A DNA stretch of 64,000 bases from Hymenobacter sublimis (GCF_023101345.1 NZ_CP095848.1:4304001-4368000); one strand, 5' to 3'; positions 38,674-48,184 are shown, numbered from the stretch's first letter. Made by a program: numbers and translations. The notes: a model not told the origin generated them from the letters alone.

Positions 38674-40012
38674 CTTCACCGGCCTGGCCGGTGGTCTTTC
38701 GCTGCTGGGCTTGCTGGTGGCTGCGCCGGCCGTATTGGGCCAGGGCCTCGGTAACTCGCCTTACTCGCGCCTGGGCCTGGGCGACGCCAGCCTGAACGCG
38801 GGCGGGGTGCGGCAAATGGGCATGGGCGGTATTGGGGTAGCGGCTCCCAACAGCATCAACGTCAACGAGATTAATCCGGCGCTGCTGTACTACACGGCCC
38901 GGACAACCTTCGAGGCTGGTTACACCGGGCAGTTCAAAACGCTGCGCAACACGGTTAGCCGCCAGCGCACGGGTTCCGCTAACCTGGGCTACCTGGCCTT
39001 GGCCGTGCCCATCAACCGGCGCTGGGCCGGGGCCATTGGCCTGAAGCCCTACAGCACAGTTGATTACGAATCAACGACCCTCGATAACAGCGTCGTTGGC
39101 GACCTCACGGCTCAGGTAGAAAAGCAGTACAAGGGCAGTGGCGGGCTGGCCGAGGCTTACATGAGCCACGGCGTGCGGCTGGCAACTGGTCTGACGGCTG
39201 GTGTGTCTGTTGGCTACGTCTTCGGCAGCATTGATCAGGAGGCCGGTACCCGCATTGGCACCGCAACCATTCCGGTGGAGCTGTCCAGCAAGGACATCTA
39301 CCAGCAGCATATTTACTATTCTGACTTCACGTTTCGGGCCGGGCTGCACTACCGGGGCAAGTTTACCGACAAGCTGAACTACAACATTGGTGGTACGCAT
39401 AGCTTCCGGTCGAACCTGAACGGGGACCGGAGTCTAAGCCTGATCCGGCAGGACTTTCAGGGGATTCAGTCCTCCACCACGGCCATCGAGACGGATGCTC
39501 CCGGCAAAGCTCAGGTGCCCGCCCTCAGCCAGGTTGGCATCAGCCTCGACAACAACCGGAGCTGGAGTGCCAGCCTGGAAGGCACTCGCCAAGAATGGTC
39601 TCAGTTCCGGGCCTTTGACGAGCAGGGCGGCTCCTCGGGCATTCCGCTCAGCGACACCTACCGCGTAGCTCTGGGCGGGGAGCTTACTCCCGATGCCGCG
39701 TCCGTCGACAGCTACTTCAAGCGGGTAACGTACCGGGCCGGCCTGAGCCTAGCGCAAATGCCCTACCGGCCGGGCGGCAAAGCTCTCTACGACCGTTCCG
39801 TTAGCTGGGGCTTTGCCTTCCCCTTGCCCACTGCTACCCCTCTGGATGCCACGACCATCAGCCTGGCGTTCATGTACGGGCAGCGGGGCAATACCGACGT
39901 GCGGCAACTCGCCGATGGCTCCTTGGAGCGCAACGTAAAGGAAGACTACGTGCGGATGCAGTTGGGCGTAACGCTCAATAACCGCTGGTTCATTAAGCGT
40001 CGTATCGAATAA
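38660..40012 (+). CDS. Outer-membrane beta-barrel protein
   Basis: A 450-residue protein with a signal peptide cleaved near residue 28 (VLGQGLGNSPYSRLGLGD). The start MGMGGIGVAAPNSINVNEINPALLYY resembles OmpP1/FadL-like hydrophobic-compound porins of Bacteroidota: a hatch motif, then many amphipathic strands (FEAGYTGQFKTLR, RWAGAIGLKPYSTVDYES, LATGLTAGVSVGYVFG) and the last aromatic strand (YVRMQLGVTLNNRWFIKRR). Its ATG 38660 overlaps the coaX stop, and lptC follows 7 bases after its stop: an operon. Cargo is unknown; FadL-like transport of lipids is a guess from the fold. Confidence 0.75.
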   Translation: MSQPNFTGLAGGLSLLGLLVAAPAVLGQGLGNSPYSRLGLGDASLNAGGVRQMGMGGIGVAAPNSINVNEINPALLYYTARTTFEAGYTGQFKTLRNTVSRQRTGSANLGYLALAVPINRRWAGAIGLKPYSTVDYESTTLDNSVVGDLTAQVEKQYKGSGGLAEAYMSHGVRLATGLTAGVSVGYVFGSIDQEAGTRIGTATIPVELSSKDIYQQHIYYSDFTFRAGLHYRGKFTDKLNYNIGGTHSFRSNLNGDRSLSLIRQDFQGIQSSTTAIETDAPGKAQVPALSQVGISLDNNRSWSASLEGTRQEWSQFRAFDEQGGSSGIPLSDTYRVALGGELTPDAASVDSYFKRVTYRAGLSLAQMPYRPGGKALYDRSVSWGFAFPLPTATPLDATTISLAFMYGQRGNTDVRQLADGSLERNVKEDYVRMQLGVTLNNRWFIKRRIE

Positions 40013-40019
40013 GGCTGCC

Positions 40020-40604
40020 ATGAAGCTGGGCCATTGTCGTTCTTTACTGATGGGGCTGCTGCTGGCGGGTACGCTAGTGGGCTGCCGCAAGCAGGCAGAT
40101 GAGGTAGTTGCTAAGAAAACTACCTACACCGGGCCCATCATGGAAACCGAGAACCTACTCATGATTGTGAGCGACTCGGCCAAGCTGCGCATCCGGCTGA
40201 CGGCCCCATTGCGGCAAGACTTCGAGAACAGCAACCAACTCTACCCGAAAGGGGTGAAGATTACTTTTCTGGATGAGGACGGCCAAACGGTGGTTAACAC
40301 TATTGTGGGCAATTACGGGCTGTACGAGAAGAACACGAACCTCTACACCCTGCGCGGCAACGTGCGCGTAACCAACGTGCCCCAGCAGCAGAGCATGAAC
40401 ACGGAGGAAGCCTTTTTCGACCAAACCAAGGCCCTCATCTACACCAAAGAGCAAACGGAAATTCGGGTAACTACCCCCACGGAAGTGCTGACGGGCCGAG
40501 GGCTTACGGCCAACCAGGACTTCTCGCGCTACGACATCCTGAATCCCACGGGTATTTTCACTCTCAAAAACGCGCCCGCAGCCGCTCCGGCCGCTATCCG
40601 CTAA
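40020..40604 (+). CDS. lptC: LptC, LPS export protein
   Basis: A 194-residue lipoprotein (lipobox LVGC, C22) of the LPS transport bridge. The LptC beta-jellyroll is visible: METENLLMIVSDSAKLRIRLTAPL, ...GVKITFLDEDGQTVVNTIVGNYGLYEKNTNLYTLRGNVRVTNVPQQQSMNTEEAFFDQTKALIYTKEQTEIRV. In E. coli LptC is anchored by a helix; the lipoprotein version is usual in Bacteroidota. LptB is encoded at 50135. The gene lies 7 bases after the OMP gene and 7 before the next small gene. Confidence 0.92.
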   Translation: MKLGHCRSLLMGLLLAGTLVGCRKQADEVVAKKTTYTGPIMETENLLMIVSDSAKLRIRLTAPLRQDFENSNQLYPKGVKITFLDEDGQTVVNTIVGNYGLYEKNTNLYTLRGNVRVTNVPQQQSMNTEEAFFDQTKALIYTKEQTEIRVTTPTEVLTGRGLTANQDFSRYDILNPTGIFTLKNAPAAAPAAIR

Positions 40605-40611
40605 GTACCGC

Positions 40612-40890
40612 ATGAAACGCTTCTGGGACCCTGGCATCAGCCGCACCATTTTACTCGTCCTGGCCGTTATGACCTTTGTCATTGCCGTCTACCAAACGCT
40701 GGTAGTGGGCAACATGGAGGGCCTGTACCAGAACTACTGGCTGTTCATGCTTTCCTTCGGGTTAGTAATTGGGCTGCGCTACCTGCGCCAGCGCGACAAA
40801 GTTGCGGCCGCCGAAGCTGAGGCAGCGCGCAAAACGGCTGAGGCTGCCACCCGAAAGCCCGCCAAAAAGCAACCGAAAAACAAGCGCTAG
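40612..40890 (+). CDS. Small membrane protein of the lptC operon
   Basis: A 92-residue protein with two membrane helices (residues 11-30 and 42-57: ILLVLAVMTFVIAVYQTLV; YWLFMLSFGLVIGLRYL) and a highly basic Ala/Lys tail (ATRKPAKKQPKNKR). It starts 7 bases after lptC and ends before a terminator. No family was recognised; its place suggests a part in envelope building, but there is no direct evidence. Confidence 0.8.
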   Translation: MKRFWDPGISRTILLVLAVMTFVIAVYQTLVVGNMEGLYQNYWLFMLSFGLVIGLRYLRQRDKVAAAEAEAARKTAEAATRKPAKKQPKNKR

Positions 40891-40967
40891 GTGCCAAGTC
40901 CTGCCGTAGCTGCCTAGTAGTGACTTGTCCCGAAAGCAAGGTGTCGGCTGGGCAGTATTATTCAATC

Positions 40968-41006
40968 AAAAAAGCCTTTTCCTGTGATTTACGGGAGGGC
41001 TTTTTT
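40968..41006 (+). terminator. Terminator of the coaX-lptC operon
   Basis: AAAAAAGCC (40968-40976) pairs with GGCTTTTTT (40998-41006) with a partial inner stem; ends in T-run. It lies 78 bases after the small membrane gene. Confidence 0.75.
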
Positions 41007-41138
41007 GCTTTTTATGGCCTTCTGACTTTCACCACCAGGTTATCTAGCTGACCTAGGGGACTTTCATTATCTATTGACCATCTTTTTTGGTTATTTTGCA
41101 CCTCATTCCACTTTTCTACCTGCGCTTTTTTCAAGTAA

Positions 41139-43265
41139 ATGGCATTAATTAACACGATTCGAGAAAAATCGGGCTGGGCAGTCGGGGCCATCATCATCGG
41201 CCTGCTGCTCTTCATGCTGGGGGGCGACTTCCTGTATGGCCGCAGCAGCATCTTCGGGAAGAATGATCTGACGGTCGGCGAAATAGCCGGTGAGAAGGTG
41301 GAGTATGACCAGTTCAATGCTACGCTGGAGCAGGCCAAGCAGGCTTTCATTCAGCAACAGCAGCGCCAGCCCGACGAGCAAGCCATGGGCTACCTGCGCG
41401 ACCAGGCCTGGAACCAGACTATTTTCCGCATTGCTTTTCAGCAGGAGTTCGATAAGCTGGGGCTGAAAGTGTCGGATGAAGAACTCACCGACATGGTGCA
41501 GGGCAACAACGTGCACCCCAGCATCCGGCAGGCCTTCACCGATCCGGCTACCGGCCAGTTCGACCGCACCAAGGTGATTGAGTACCTGCGCAACCTCGAC
41601 AAGCTGCCGCCCCAGGCGCAGGATGCGTTCCGCAACTTCGAAGTCAACTTGGGCCCGGAGCGCATGGCTGCCAAGTATAACAACTTGCTGAAGCTGAGCA
41701 CTTACGTAACCTCGGCCGAAGCCAAGCGTTTCGACCAGGGCCAGAACACGCGTGCTACCGTCCGCTACCTGATGGTACCGTACTTCGCCCTCTCTGATTC
41801 AAGCGTGAAAGTAAGCGACGAGCAGCTGCAGGCTTATCTCGACAAGAACAAAGGCCGCTACAAGGTAGAAGATGGCCGCACCATTGAGTACGTTTCGATT
41901 CCGGTAACGGCCTCCGCCGAAGACAGCGCTACCGTGCGCAAGACCGTGGACGAGCTGGCTACCCAGTTTGCTTCGGCTCCGGTTGACTCCGCTTTTGTGA
42001 AGCTTAACTCCGACCAGCCCACCAGCCCTGCCTTCCTCTCGCCGGCCGATATGCCCGAGAAGCTGCGCGCCCAACTGCCCCTGCAGGTAGGCAAAGTGTA
42101 CGGTCCTTACGCCGAAAACGGCACCTACTCGCTCTATAAAGTATCGGGTCAGAAAGCCGGTGCCCAGGCCGCGGCCCGAGCCAGCCACATTCTCATCAAG
42201 CCCGAGGGCACCACGCCCGAGGCCGATGCCGCTGCTAAAGCCAAGGCCACGGAAGTGCTGAACAAGATCAAAGCCGGCGCTGATTTCGCCGCCATGGCGC
42301 GCCAGTACGGCACCGACGGCACCACCGCTACCGGCGGTGACTTGGGCTGGTTCCAGCAGGGCCGCATGGTTCCTGAGTTCGAGAAGGCCGTATTCGGAGC
42401 CACCTCCGCTGGTTTGTTACCCGCCCCGGTAAAGACCTCGTTTGGCTACCACATCATCAACATCACGGCTCCGAAAACCACGCAAACCTACCAGGTTGCT
42501 ACGGTGCAGAAAAGCATCCAGCCCACCGACGCTACCCGCGACGCTGCCTACCAGAAGGCACAGGCCCTGAAAGGCGAAGCCACCAGCCTGGAAACATTCC
42601 GCGCGGCTGTAGCCAAGGATAAGAGCCTACAGAAAGTGGAAGCTAAGGGCCTCGGCCGCGGCGACCAGGCCGTAAACAACCTTCAGGGCGCCCGCCAGTT
42701 GGTGCGCTGGGCCTACGGTGTAAACCCTGAGGGTGAGCCTACCCAAGTAGGTGACGTATCGGAGGTGTTTGAAATCGGTGACCAGTACGTTATTGCCGTC
42801 CTGACCGGCGAGCGGACCAAAGGCACCGCCGACGTAGCCAGCGTGAAGCCGGAAATTATGGCCTTGGTGCGCAACGAGTTGAAAGCCGAGCAAATCATGA
42901 AGAAGCTGAACGCCTCGAAAGGCACGCTGGAGCAGATTGCCCAGGCCTACGGCAACGGCGCGCAGGTGAAAACGGCGGAAGGGGTAGTACTGGGCCAGGG
43001 CCTGATTCCCGGCCTTGGCAACGAGCCCGTAGCCGTGGGTAAAGCCTTCGGCCTGAAGCCCGGTCAGAAGTCGGCTCCCTTTGCCGGAGAGCAGGGCGTC
43101 CTGATTGTGGAGCCAGTGAGCGTACAGCCCGCCCCGGCTGCTACCGACGTGAAAGCGGTACGCCAGCAACTGACGGCCCAGCGCACGGCCCGCACCGATG
43201 GCCTCACCTACGAAGCCATCAAGCAGCACGCCAACATCAAGGACAACCGCACGAAATTCTTCTAA
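41139..43265 (+). CDS. ppiD: PpiD-like periplasmic chaperone/peptidyl-prolyl isomerase
   Basis: A 708-residue protein anchored by one N-terminal helix (residues 13-30, WAVGAIIIGLLLFMLGG), with the rest in the periplasm. Residues 36-220 form the SurA_N-type chaperone region. The parvulin-like domain begins near residue 345 (ASHILIKPEGTT) and continues through FAAMARQYGTDG, GGDLGWFQQGRMVPEFEKAVF and FGYHIINITAP. The size and topology are those of PpiD, which helps outer-membrane proteins leave the Sec translocon. A YfgM-like TPR protein, the known partner in enterobacteria, is at 33680. Own terminator at 43286-43323. Confidence 0.93.
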   Translation: MALINTIREKSGWAVGAIIIGLLLFMLGGDFLYGRSSIFGKNDLTVGEIAGEKVEYDQFNATLEQAKQAFIQQQQRQPDEQAMGYLRDQAWNQTIFRIAFQQEFDKLGLKVSDEELTDMVQGNNVHPSIRQAFTDPATGQFDRTKVIEYLRNLDKLPPQAQDAFRNFEVNLGPERMAAKYNNLLKLSTYVTSAEAKRFDQGQNTRATVRYLMVPYFALSDSSVKVSDEQLQAYLDKNKGRYKVEDGRTIEYVSIPVTASAEDSATVRKTVDELATQFASAPVDSAFVKLNSDQPTSPAFLSPADMPEKLRAQLPLQVGKVYGPYAENGTYSLYKVSGQKAGAQAAARASHILIKPEGTTPEADAAAKAKATEVLNKIKAGADFAAMARQYGTDGTTATGGDLGWFQQGRMVPEFEKAVFGATSAGLLPAPVKTSFGYHIINITAPKTTQTYQVATVQKSIQPTDATRDAAYQKAQALKGEATSLETFRAAVAKDKSLQKVEAKGLGRGDQAVNNLQGARQLVRWAYGVNPEGEPTQVGDVSEVFEIGDQYVIAVLTGERTKGTADVASVKPEIMALVRNELKAEQIMKKLNASKGTLEQIAQAYGNGAQVKTAEGVVLGQGLIPGLGNEPVAVGKAFGLKPGQKSAPFAGEQGVLIVEPVSVQPAPAATDVKAVRQQLTAQRTARTDGLTYEAIKQHANIKDNRTKFF

Positions 43266-43285
43266 GCCGCGCGCTGTCTAGCACA

Positions 43286-43323
43286 AGCAAAAGGGCCGTA
43301 CCTTAGGGTGCGGCCCTTTTGCT
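43286..43323 (+). terminator. Terminator of ppiD
   Basis: A perfect 13-bp stem AGCAAAAGGGCCG / CGGCCCTTTTGCT with a 12-base loop, 20 bases after the stop codon. Confidence 0.85.
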
Positions 43324-43351
43324 TTTCATGTCATTGTGAAGAAGTGAACGA

Positions 43352-43514
43352 GTAAATGAGTGATTGAGTGAGGTAGTAGCACGTCATCGGGAGGCGGCAG
43401 CCGAAGGCCCTTGTCACGTCAGCACGACCTCGTCACAACGATTCGCTCCAGTGGGAAAGAGCCCTTCCCTTGTCAGGATGAAGTGCTTTCTTCCCACCTC
43501 AATCACCCATTTAC
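43352..43514. repeat. Nested inverted repeat (GTCAT family, larger form)
   Basis: Outer arms of 17 bases (43352-43368, 43498-43514, one mismatch) flank GCACGTCATC and GATGAAGTGC. The core ACGTCAGCACGA (43416-43427) is shared with 15545-15556. It fills the ppiD-TPR gap of 312 bases, in which no gene was seen. Confidence 0.7.
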
Positions 43515-43577
43515 TATTTCACTGTTTCACCGTTTCACTATCCGGCACTCCGGGGCTGTTCTTTTCGTTATGCGCTT

Positions 43578-45410
43578 ATGAAGAAGTCGTTGCGTTCGGG
43601 TTTAAGAAAAAGTACGCTGGCGGGGCTATTGCTGCTGGCTGGGCCAGCCGTAGCTCAACAAGCGGAAGACAATGCGGTGCAGCTGGCCCGTGAGTATGAG
43701 CGCACGGGGGAGCACGAAAAAGCCGCTTATCTGTTTGGCCGCCTGCGTACCGACGAGCAGACCTCACCGAATATCCTGCCCGACTACCTGGCCGCCCTCC
43801 AGGCCCTGAAGCGCGACAAAGACGCCGAAAAGCTGGTGAAGCGGGCCCAACGGCAGCGCCCCGACGACCTTACCCTGGGCGTGACGCTGGGCCAGGTATA
43901 CGCCAAGTCCGGCGACCAGCCCGCGGCCCAGAAGCAGTGGGAGCGGGTCGTAAGTCAGCTGACCAGTGCACAGGTAGCCCCCGTAGCGACGGAATTCCAG
44001 AAAGCAGCCCTACCCGATTGGGCCGCCCGCGTGTATTTACGAGGGCGGGAGCTAGCGAAAAACGAAACGGAATTTGCGCCCCAGCTCATTCAGCTCTACA
44101 CCCAAAGCGGCCAAACCGATAAACTGATGGGCGAAACCCTGCGTCTGGTGCAGGATAATGAGCAGCAGCTACCCTTCGTGCGCAACATGCTCCAGAACAG
44201 CCTGCAGGATGATAAAGACTTCGCGGCCCTGGAAAAGGAGCTGCTGAGCATGGTGCAGAAAAATCCAGAGCGAGGCGTGTATAGTGAGTTGCTGCTGTGG
44301 CTGCAGGTGCAGCGCCGCGACTTTACTGGTGCCCTGGTGCAAGCCAAGGCCCTGGACCGCCGCGGCCGTACCGACGGGCAGCGGGTGCTGGAAGTGGCCG
44401 AAATTGCCCGCCGCAATAAGGATTACGAAAGCGCCATTCAGGGCTACGACTATGTGGTGCGGGAGTACCGGGGCCGGCCCTACTACGCCCTGGCCCGGCA
44501 GCGCCTCGTGCAAACCCGTGAGGACCAAGTGCGAACTACCTACCCCGTAAACGTAGCCCAGTTGCGCAGCCTACTCCAGGACTACCAGCAGGTACTACAG
44601 GACCTGGGGCGCACCCCAGAAACGGCGCCGGTGCTGCGCAGCATGGCTTCCCTGCTGGCCTTCCAGCTCGATGAAAAAGAAAGTGCCATCAAACTCCTGA
44701 ATGAGGTAATTGGAATGCCTCGTGCCAGCCTCGACGTAGTAGATCAGGCGAAGATTGACCTAGCGGATATCTTCCTGCTGCGGGCTGAGCCCTGGGAAGC
44801 TACCCTACTGTATTCACAGGTAGAGAAGTCGCACAAAGACACCCCGCTGGGCTACGATGCCAAGCTGCGCAACGCGCGCCTGAGCTATTTCGCCGGCGAC
44901 TTTAAGCTGGCGCAAAGTCACCTGGACATTCTCAAGCAAGCCACCAGCCGCGAAATTGCCAACGATGCTATGCAGCTCAGCCTGCTCATCACCGACAATA
45001 CGGCCATGGATACCGCTGGCGTGGCCCTGCGCGACTACGCGGTAGTGGAGCAGCTCGTATTTCAGAACAAGATTCCGGAGGCGCTACGGGGCCTCGACGG
45101 CCTACTTCAGAAATACCCCGGCCACGCCCTGCAGGATGAAGCCTGGCTCCTGAAAGCCCAGCTACTGCGCCGCACCGGCGACTATAATGGGGCCCTTACG
45201 GCCTTGGAAAGCATTACAGCTAACCCCAAGTATGACGTGCTCAGTGATGATGCCCTGTTCCTAGCCGCCAGCATTCAGGAGGAGAACCTGCGCGATGTAA
45301 GCAAGGCTCAGCAGCTCTACAACCAAGTGCTAGTAAAATACCCCGGTAGCATTTACGTAGCCGAAGCGCGCAAGCGGTTCCGCAAGCTCCGAGGTGATGT
45401 AGTTAATTGA
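43578..45410 (+). CDS. Secreted tetratricopeptide-repeat protein
   Basis: A 610-residue periplasmic or surface protein with a cleaved signal peptide (AGPAVAQQ, cut near residue 26). It is all-helical, with many TPR units: for example AVQLAREYERTGEHEKAAYLFGRL at the start, AQKQWERVVSQL, YESAIQGYDYVVREYRGRPYYALARQRL in the middle, and ALRGLDGLLQKYPGHALQDEAWLLKAQLLRRTGDYNGALTALESI and AQQLYNQVLVKYPGS at the end. The last units with a DEA pattern are like TPR proteins that hold outer-membrane machines together. No enzyme motif. Partners unknown. Confidence 0.85.
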   Translation: MKKSLRSGLRKSTLAGLLLLAGPAVAQQAEDNAVQLAREYERTGEHEKAAYLFGRLRTDEQTSPNILPDYLAALQALKRDKDAEKLVKRAQRQRPDDLTLGVTLGQVYAKSGDQPAAQKQWERVVSQLTSAQVAPVATEFQKAALPDWAARVYLRGRELAKNETEFAPQLIQLYTQSGQTDKLMGETLRLVQDNEQQLPFVRNMLQNSLQDDKDFAALEKELLSMVQKNPERGVYSELLLWLQVQRRDFTGALVQAKALDRRGRTDGQRVLEVAEIARRNKDYESAIQGYDYVVREYRGRPYYALARQRLVQTREDQVRTTYPVNVAQLRSLLQDYQQVLQDLGRTPETAPVLRSMASLLAFQLDEKESAIKLLNEVIGMPRASLDVVDQAKIDLADIFLLRAEPWEATLLYSQVEKSHKDTPLGYDAKLRNARLSYFAGDFKLAQSHLDILKQATSREIANDAMQLSLLITDNTAMDTAGVALRDYAVVEQLVFQNKIPEALRGLDGLLQKYPGHALQDEAWLLKAQLLRRTGDYNGALTALESITANPKYDVLSDDALFLAASIQEENLRDVSKAQQLYNQVLVKYPGSIYVAEARKRFRKLRGDVVN

Positions 45411-45432
45411 GCTTGCTTGAAAAAGCCTGCGT

Positions 45433-45508
45433 GTCATTCCGAGGGGAGCGGAAAATCTGAGTTAGCCTCTTACAGGCAAGCCAGATTTTTCGCTCCCCTC
45501 GGAATGAC
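45433..45508. repeat. GTCAT-family inverted repeat
   Basis: 27-bp arms (45433-45459, 45482-45508) with one mismatch, ends GTCATTCCGAGG / CCTCGGAATGAC. Lies after the TPR gene stop and may terminate it. Confidence 0.9.
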
Positions 45509-45552
45509 GCATGTATGGGCCGTTTTAGAGCAATCAAGGCAGATAGTTTGAT

Positions 45553-45589
45553 TGCTTCACATATTTAAACATAAAAAATATGTAAAGCA
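45553..45589. promoter_or_regulatory. AT-rich dyad upstream of recJ
   Basis: TGCTTCACATATTT (45553-45566) and AAATATGTAAAGCA (45576-45589) pair at 13 of 14 positions. It lies in an AT-rich 180-base patch within the 481-base gap before recJ. Operator or terminator; no gene was found in the gap. Confidence 0.4.
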
Positions 45590-45850
45590 AAAGGTTTGGA
45601 GTAATTAGCAAAGGTTGAAGCTTTATATATAGTGTGCGTTAATAAAAGGTAAAGCAAGATAAACTAATACACTGTAAGTAGCCGCTTAAGGGGTATTTCT
45701 GGTGGTTGCCCGTGAAGATCAACCAATGAAATGATAGTATCTGAATGTTTGCGGGTTATGCAGCTGGGTGGCTTCTGGGCGGTATGGTAAGCCCGGAAAT
45801 ATTAGCTCCCGCTGGGCCACAGGGGCAGCAGGAGGCGCCATTTTTCTTTG

Positions 45851-45858
45851 TACTTTTG
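45851..45858 (+). promoter_or_regulatory. Candidate -7 element for recJ
   Basis: TACTTTTG, 33 bases before the ATG 45892. It follows CTTTG directly; no clear -33. Confidence 0.45.
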
Positions 45859-45891
45859 AACATATAGCCCCCGGTGGCCCCTGGCATAAGT

Positions 45892-47613
45892 ATGGAAAAA
45901 CGATGGATTCGCAAGCCCGCGCCCGACGCTGAAAAAGTCCGGCATTTGGCCGACGCCCTGCGCGTCAACGAGGCTATCATTTCTCTGCTGTGCCAGCGCC
46001 ACGTCTGCAGCTTCGAGGAGGCCCGCGCGTACTTTCGCCCCAGTCTGGATTCCTTGCCCGACCCCTTGCTCATGCGGGACATGGACCGCGCCGTGGAGCG
46101 CCTGGTGCAGGCCCTGCACTTGGGCCAGCGGGTACTGGTGTTTGGCGACTATGACGTGGATGGGACGACCTCCGTGGCCCTAGTGTACAGCTACCTGCGG
46201 CAATACTTCGGGCCTGAGCGGGTGGACTACTACATTCCAGACCGCTATAAGGAAGGCTACGGGGTGTCGGAGGCGGGCATCGATTTTGCGGCTAATTTTG
46301 GCTACGAGCTGATTATTGCCCTCGACTGCGGGGTGAAGGCCGTGGACAAAATCGCCTACGCCAACCAGCGTGGTATTGACTTTATCATCTGTGACCACCA
46401 CTTGCCCGGTACTGAACTACCGGCGGCCGTGGCCGTGCTGGACCCCAAGCGCGCCGACTGCGCCTACCCCTTCAAAGAACTGTCGGGGTGTGGGGTAGGC
46501 TTTAAGCTGATGCAAGCCTTTACCCAGCACCAGGGCTGGCCTGAGGATGACCTGTACGAGCTGCTGGACCTAGTAGCCGTTAGTATTGCCGCTGATATCG
46601 TGCCCATTTACGGTGAAAACCGCACGCTAGCGTATCACGGTCTGCGCCTCATCAACGACCGGCAGCGCCCTCAGCGCCCGGGCCTGGGCGCGCTACGGGA
46701 ACTGGCAGGACTACAGACAACCGAGCTTAACATCAGCAGCCTGGTATTTGGCTTTGCGCCGCGCATCAATGCCGCCGGCCGCATGGGTGATGCCAAGCGC
46801 TCCGTGGCCATGCTCCTAGCCCAGAGCACCGACGAAGCCAAGGAAAAAGCCGGAGTCGTTGACAAGACCAACCAGGAGCGCCGCGGCTTCGACACCAGTA
46901 TTACGAAGGAGGCTCTGGAAATGATTGAGCAGGATGCGTTGCTGCGCACGGCCAGCTCCACCGTCCTCTTCAAGCAAGATTGGCACAAGGGCGTAGTAGG
47001 CATTGTGGCCTCGCGCTGCCTCGATAAGTACTACCGGCCCACTATTATTCTCACCGAAAGCAACGGCAAGGCTACCGGCTCAGCCCGCTCCGTGGTGGGG
47101 TTTGACGTACACCAAGCCATTGAGGAATGCGCCGAGCTGCTGGACCAGTTTGGGGGGCACATGTACGCCGCCGGCCTCACGCTGCCCGTAGAGAATGTGC
47201 CCGCCTTCCGCGAAAAGTTTGAGCGCATTGTGGCCGGCCGCATTCTACCGGAGCAACTGATTCCGCCCGTGGAAATTGACCATGTGCTGCAGCTCACGGA
47301 CATCACGCCATCCTTTTTCCGACTGCTAAGCCAGATGGAGCCTTTCGGCCCCGGCAACCCCAACCCGGTATTTGCCTCCGAAAAGGTGTACGCTACCCCC
47401 GATTCGGCACGTATTGTGGGTAACTCCCACCTGAAGCTCACCCTTACCCAAGATGGCCGCCACGCTGTAGACGCCATTGGATTCGGCCTCGGCGAGTACC
47501 ACGAACAAATCCGGCAGGGCCAGCCATTTAGCGTCTGCTACACCGTGGAAATGAACGAGTTCCGGGGCGCGAAAAACCTGCAGCTGCGGATAAAGGATAT
47601 TCGCTGGGAGTAG
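45892..47613 (+). CDS. recJ: Single-stranded-DNA-specific exonuclease RecJ
   Basis: A 573-residue 5'-to-3' single-strand exonuclease acting in recombination and mismatch repair. ATG 45892 gives MEKRWIRKPAPDAEKV. DHH-family motifs: VFGDYDVDGTTSVAL (near residue 86), ALDCGVKAVDK, and the DHH itself in ICDHHLPG (near residue 171). The DHHA1 half shows FAPRINAAGRMGDAKRSV, LFKQDWHKGVVGIVASRC, and GGHMYAAGLTL. Length and order are standard. It is the third replication or repair gene (after recF, dciA) in the window. Confidence 0.96.
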   Translation: MEKRWIRKPAPDAEKVRHLADALRVNEAIISLLCQRHVCSFEEARAYFRPSLDSLPDPLLMRDMDRAVERLVQALHLGQRVLVFGDYDVDGTTSVALVYSYLRQYFGPERVDYYIPDRYKEGYGVSEAGIDFAANFGYELIIALDCGVKAVDKIAYANQRGIDFIICDHHLPGTELPAAVAVLDPKRADCAYPFKELSGCGVGFKLMQAFTQHQGWPEDDLYELLDLVAVSIAADIVPIYGENRTLAYHGLRLINDRQRPQRPGLGALRELAGLQTTELNISSLVFGFAPRINAAGRMGDAKRSVAMLLAQSTDEAKEKAGVVDKTNQERRGFDTSITKEALEMIEQDALLRTASSTVLFKQDWHKGVVGIVASRCLDKYYRPTIILTESNGKATGSARSVVGFDVHQAIEECAELLDQFGGHMYAAGLTLPVENVPAFREKFERIVAGRILPEQLIPPVEIDHVLQLTDITPSFFRLLSQMEPFGPGNPNPVFASEKVYATPDSARIVGNSHLKLTLTQDGRHAVDAIGFGLGEYHEQIRQGQPFSVCYTVEMNEFRGAKNLQLRIKDIRWE

Positions 47614-47674
47614 TAGGTTGAGCAGGAAGGATGGCTTCGGCTCAGTCTCGCCATGACACCGCTACCTCACTCAT

Positions 47675-48037
47675 TCACTGTTTCACCTTCCACACCCAGA
47701 CTATCAGCACGAGTTGCAGGGGTAGGCGCAGCCACAACGCCCACAGCGGCACGGCCAGCCCAGCGCCGTGAGTTTGTAGCATGTACACATTGGCCGGAAA
47801 CACCGCTACCAGCAGCAGCACTAAGCCCCAGCCAGCTAGGCGGCGGGTGGCAGGTAGCAACAACCCAAGTCCGCCGGCTATTTCTGCGGCCCCGCTTAGG
47901 TACACCAGTAGGAGGGGAGCGGGTAGGTAGGGCGGCACAATGCGCATGAACGGGCCGGGAGAGAGAAAGTGCAAAACGCCAGCCCCGAAGAAAAGCAACG
48001 CCAGCACGTAGCGGCTATAGTGTTTGAGGTAGCGCAT
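47675..48037 (-). CDS. DoxX family membrane protein
   Basis: A 120-residue four-helix membrane protein starting at the ATG complementary to 48035-48037 (MRYLKHYSRYVLALLFFGAGVLHFL). FFGAGVLHFLSPGPFMRIVPPYLPAP and LSGAAEIAGGLGLLLPATRRLAGWGL are the DoxX-like signature. DoxX-like proteins have been tied to thiosulfate:quinone oxidoreductase subunits in archaea, but in bacteria their roles are mostly unknown. Convergent with recJ, divergent from the M61 gene. Confidence 0.85.
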   Translation of the reverse strand: MRYLKHYSRYVLALLFFGAGVLHFLSPGPFMRIVPPYLPAPLLLVYLSGAAEIAGGLGLLLPATRRLAGWGLVLLLVAVFPANVYMLQTHGAGLAVPLWALWLRLPLQLVLIVWVWKVKQ

Positions 48038-48184
48038 GAGAGCAGGTTTCCGGGTTTGACGCGGGCAGGGGTAGAAGGCAGGCGGCGCCCCAAGTGTTGC
48101 CAACGTAAGCTGCACGGCGTGGTAAGCACACATTACTTCCCCCCTACCGGCGTGGCCGCGAAATTACGCCTGAACCGCAATGCG

